Shown here one piece after another: positions 61,832-64,000 of a DNA stretch of 64,000 nucleotides (position 1 is its first letter; each line of letters starts with the position of its first letter). The DNA lies in the NCBI GenBank assembly GCA_903772945.1, contig CAICTM010000349.1:1-64000 (forward strand). The letters are read 5' to 3'. The translations under genes and the position numbers were made by a program. The notes beneath the pieces were generated by a model. The model was not told the origin of the DNA. It made no database searches and worked only from the letters and a program-made list of their open reading frames with translations. The stretch is from Seminavis robusta. Lineage: Eukaryota; Bacillariophyta; Bacillariophyceae; Naviculales; Naviculaceae.

Positions 61832-62725
61832 GTAATAATGGAGACTGTCTCAAAGGAGTATTTCTCACGCAAGCGCTGTACCAGTACCAGGTACCGATAT
61901 TGTTGTTGCCATCTGCACCTCACTCACATGTACTGTAAGCCTCAGCTGATCACATCATGTTACTACTGACTCTGTTGATCTTCTTTTGTCAGTGGTATCA
62001 GGTGGCTCTGTATAGTTGCTGCTGCGACGTCGAATCGACTGCTCTCAGCCATGCATTCGCGCAATTTTTTATGCATACTTACCACTGCTGACTTTACACT
62101 CACCTAATTACTAGCTAGCTAGCTAGCTAGAACCTCTTCAACAAGTGAGCAATGCCTCCTGTAGCCCTTGTACATTTACTATACCGGTACGTGGTGACGT
62201 ATTGGGTTCCATGAGATGCCGTAGGATCTGTTGCACCAGATTTTAGCAGGAGGAGCATGTAGCGGTAGCGGTAAGTCTTACCGGTACATACAGGTAGACT
62301 ACTAGCACAGTACTACCGTAGTACTGGTACAGTCGTACAACTCTGGTGCCACTGTGCGTTCACAGCTCCACCATGGAGTGCCCTCAGTGAAGGTGTCAAT
62401 AATTGACAAGCAAGAAAGAGCCTCTGGCACCTGGCGCTCTCTTACTATTAATTAGTATAGACTACTGAGTACAAAACCGCTTTTCATTTCTTGCTGAACG
62501 ATTGTCACTGGTTGTCCCAGCAATGGCTGGGAGTTTCGAAGAGTGCATGTGAGACGAGAGTAACAATAATGCAGTCATGGCACGTTGTCGAGTGAACAAT
62601 GCAATCCGAACGCGAACAAATAATCACGGTTTTGAGAGTGCGCATTGGCTTCGCATCATTCAGCAGCTCATCGCAGACTATGGAATGACATAGCTAGCTA
62701 TAGCTATTAATAGAGCAGCACCGAC
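61832..62725. other. intergenic before the peroxiredoxin-like gene
   Basis: It contains a TAGC run of about 20 bp at 62111-62131, TACCGGTA palindromes at about 62182 and 62280, and no recognised gene. Confidence 0.5.
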
Positions 62726-64000
62726 TTGACCTCCACTCCATTTTCAAACCAAGCTACTAGAGGCATCATGATGACCATGACACCTCCGTCCCTCGATCCC
62801 GCTCCAGTCGGCGAAGCTACTGCAGCCGAGGACCGCAACAAAGTAGAAACCATGACGAGCAGCACTCCTGTCACCAAGCAAGAGGACGCCACCAATGAGG
62901 CTCCTGAAGAAGAAGAAGAAGAGCCCATGCTCCCACCGCCCCAGCCGTTGAGAGAATCGAATGCGACAAACGTGAGCATGTTGGAGGAAGAAGAGAATTA
63001 CCCCGACCCGGGTTCGCTGCAAGAAGAACTGAATGAGATTTTGGATGCGTTCTATGAGTGTGTGGCGGAGGAAGACATTTGTGCCTATCAGCGGCTTGTG
63101 GAGGACATTCGAGGCGAACGCATTGCCGAGACTGCCTTGATGGAACCCGCTGTCTGCCCTTCCTTTGAGTTGCAAGATCAAGATGGTGACATGCTGCGGC
63201 TGGACGAATTGCTGCAGAAGGGTCCTGTCGTCGTCACGTTCTATCGAGGCAAATGGTATGTATGAGGCTATATAGTTCATCACAAAAATCACAGACCTGC
63301 GTTCACTCAAAAATACTTTGGCTGCCACTTTATTTGTTTGTTCAGGTGTCCTCACTGCAACGCTACTCTGATGAGGTATCAAAAACAGCTCGTGCCCGAA
63401 TTGAAACAATTCCAAGCCACACTGGTGGCCATTTCTCCGATGCTGCCCGATGGAACGGCCTTTCTCGCCACCAAACGCGATTTGGACTACAGCGTTTGCA
63501 GTGATGTCAATAACACTCTCGCTAAGGAATTCCGATTGACCTTTGAAGTCAAACCACACACACAACCGTTCATGACCAAATGGGGAGAGCACATCCCGGA
63601 TCACAATGGACTTGACAGTTGGGAGATTCCATTGCCGGCCACCTACGTCATTGGACAAGATGGACGCATTGCCTGGTCTTTTATGGACAATGATCCAGGG
63701 ATTCGAGCTGAAGTAAAAGACATTGTCCACGAGGTGGCCGCCTTGACGCTCAAGAGCATGTACCGAGATGTCACGTTGGAATTTCCGACATCCAACAATT
63801 TCCACGAAGACGCACAATCCGCTTGTAGTTTTGGAAGCACGGGATCGTCTGCGTCCAACAACAATCCTTTTGGGAACAACAAGAAGAAGAAACGTAGCAA
63901 GACATTCAACCGAGCTATTGGAGCTACCTTCAAAGCGCCCAATCTCAAGAAACTGTGGAAGTCCATGACCAAGACTAGCAATCATCTAAAGACAGAAGCC
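62726..64000 (+). CDS. peroxiredoxin-like (AhpC/TSA) protein with long acidic N-terminus, partial at window end
   Basis: Exon 1 is 62726-63255 and exon 2 starts at 63346; the 90-bp intron (GTATGT...TTCAG) splits the Trp codon of GKWCPHC, immediately before the redox motif. Residues 1-100 are acidic and Pro/Glu-rich with no fold. Residues about 140-185 carry PSFELQDQDGDMLRLDELLQKGPVVVTFYRGKW, then CPHC with NATLMRYQKQLVPEL, the usual start of the thioredoxin-like peroxidase fold; ATYVIGQDGRIAWSF is the late strand pair. The CxxC form suggests a PRX-like2 or redoxin-type member. The tail is Lys-rich (NNKKKKRSKTFNRAIG) and continues past 64000. The inner ATG at 62768 is an alternative start. Confidence 0.85.

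Overview
The window looks like nuclear DNA of a photosynthetic stramenopile, most likely a diatom. Eight protein-coding introns can be placed; they are short (68 to 103 bp) and GT-AG. The uroporphyrinogen decarboxylase gene carries a bipartite plastid leader with Phe right after the predicted signal-peptide cleavage site. Many secreted or type II membrane proteins are rich in Asn, Gln and acidic runs, and intergenic DNA is full of short palindromes. Species cannot be fixed from sequence reading alone; a pennate diatom would fit.

Layout. 0.4-7.4 kb: three single-exon minus-strand genes (an ArfGAP joined to a membrane alpha/beta-hydrolase, a two-repeat EsV-1-7-like Cys/His protein, and a type II membrane protein with an HxRxGD motif). 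7.4-9.7 kb: gene-free. 9.7-13.1 kb: acidic-repeat gene A1 with an unusual downstream array of intron-like and exon-like units. 14.5-16.2 kb: leucine-rich gene B1 (minus), divergent from an acrylyl-CoA-reductase-type oxidoreductase (plus). 17.6-19.4 kb: mosaic tandem-repeat locus. 20.1 kb: RING protein with an RBR-like second half. 21.36-21.47 kb: a 5S rRNA gene. 21.8-23.1 kb: plastid uroporphyrinogen decarboxylase. 23.8-26.7 kb: a large acidic membrane protein (minus).

27.6-35.9 kb (minus): one six-exon gene that I assemble from sequence. It encodes about 2,625 residues with five AT-hooks, an ankyrin-like stretch and four copies of a roughly 95-residue domain that reads like a winged helix. 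36.4-37.9 kb: remnant of a non-LTR retrotransposon. 38.0-40.4 kb: two-exon secreted or type II coiled-coil protein. 41.5-42.7 kb: B2, paralogue of B1 in inverted orientation. 43.8-45.1 kb: two-exon secreted protein ending in a discoidin-like domain. 46.5-48.0 kb (minus): a second glycosyltransferase-like type II protein. 48.0-55.7 kb: 7.7 kb without a convincing gene. 55.8-60.0 kb: A2, paralogue of A1, with its own downstream array (164-bp units, 82-bp units and a hairpin minisatellite). 61.3-61.8 kb: degraded Tc1/mariner-type transposase. 62.7 kb to the end: peroxiredoxin-like gene running off the window.

The genes do not form a pathway. The most unusual material is the A1/A2 pair, where both flanks, the N-terminus and the C-terminus are conserved, the protein core is divergent, and different exon-like units have been amplified downstream of each copy. 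Next come the 2,625-residue putative chromatin protein and the ArfGAP-hydrolase fusion.
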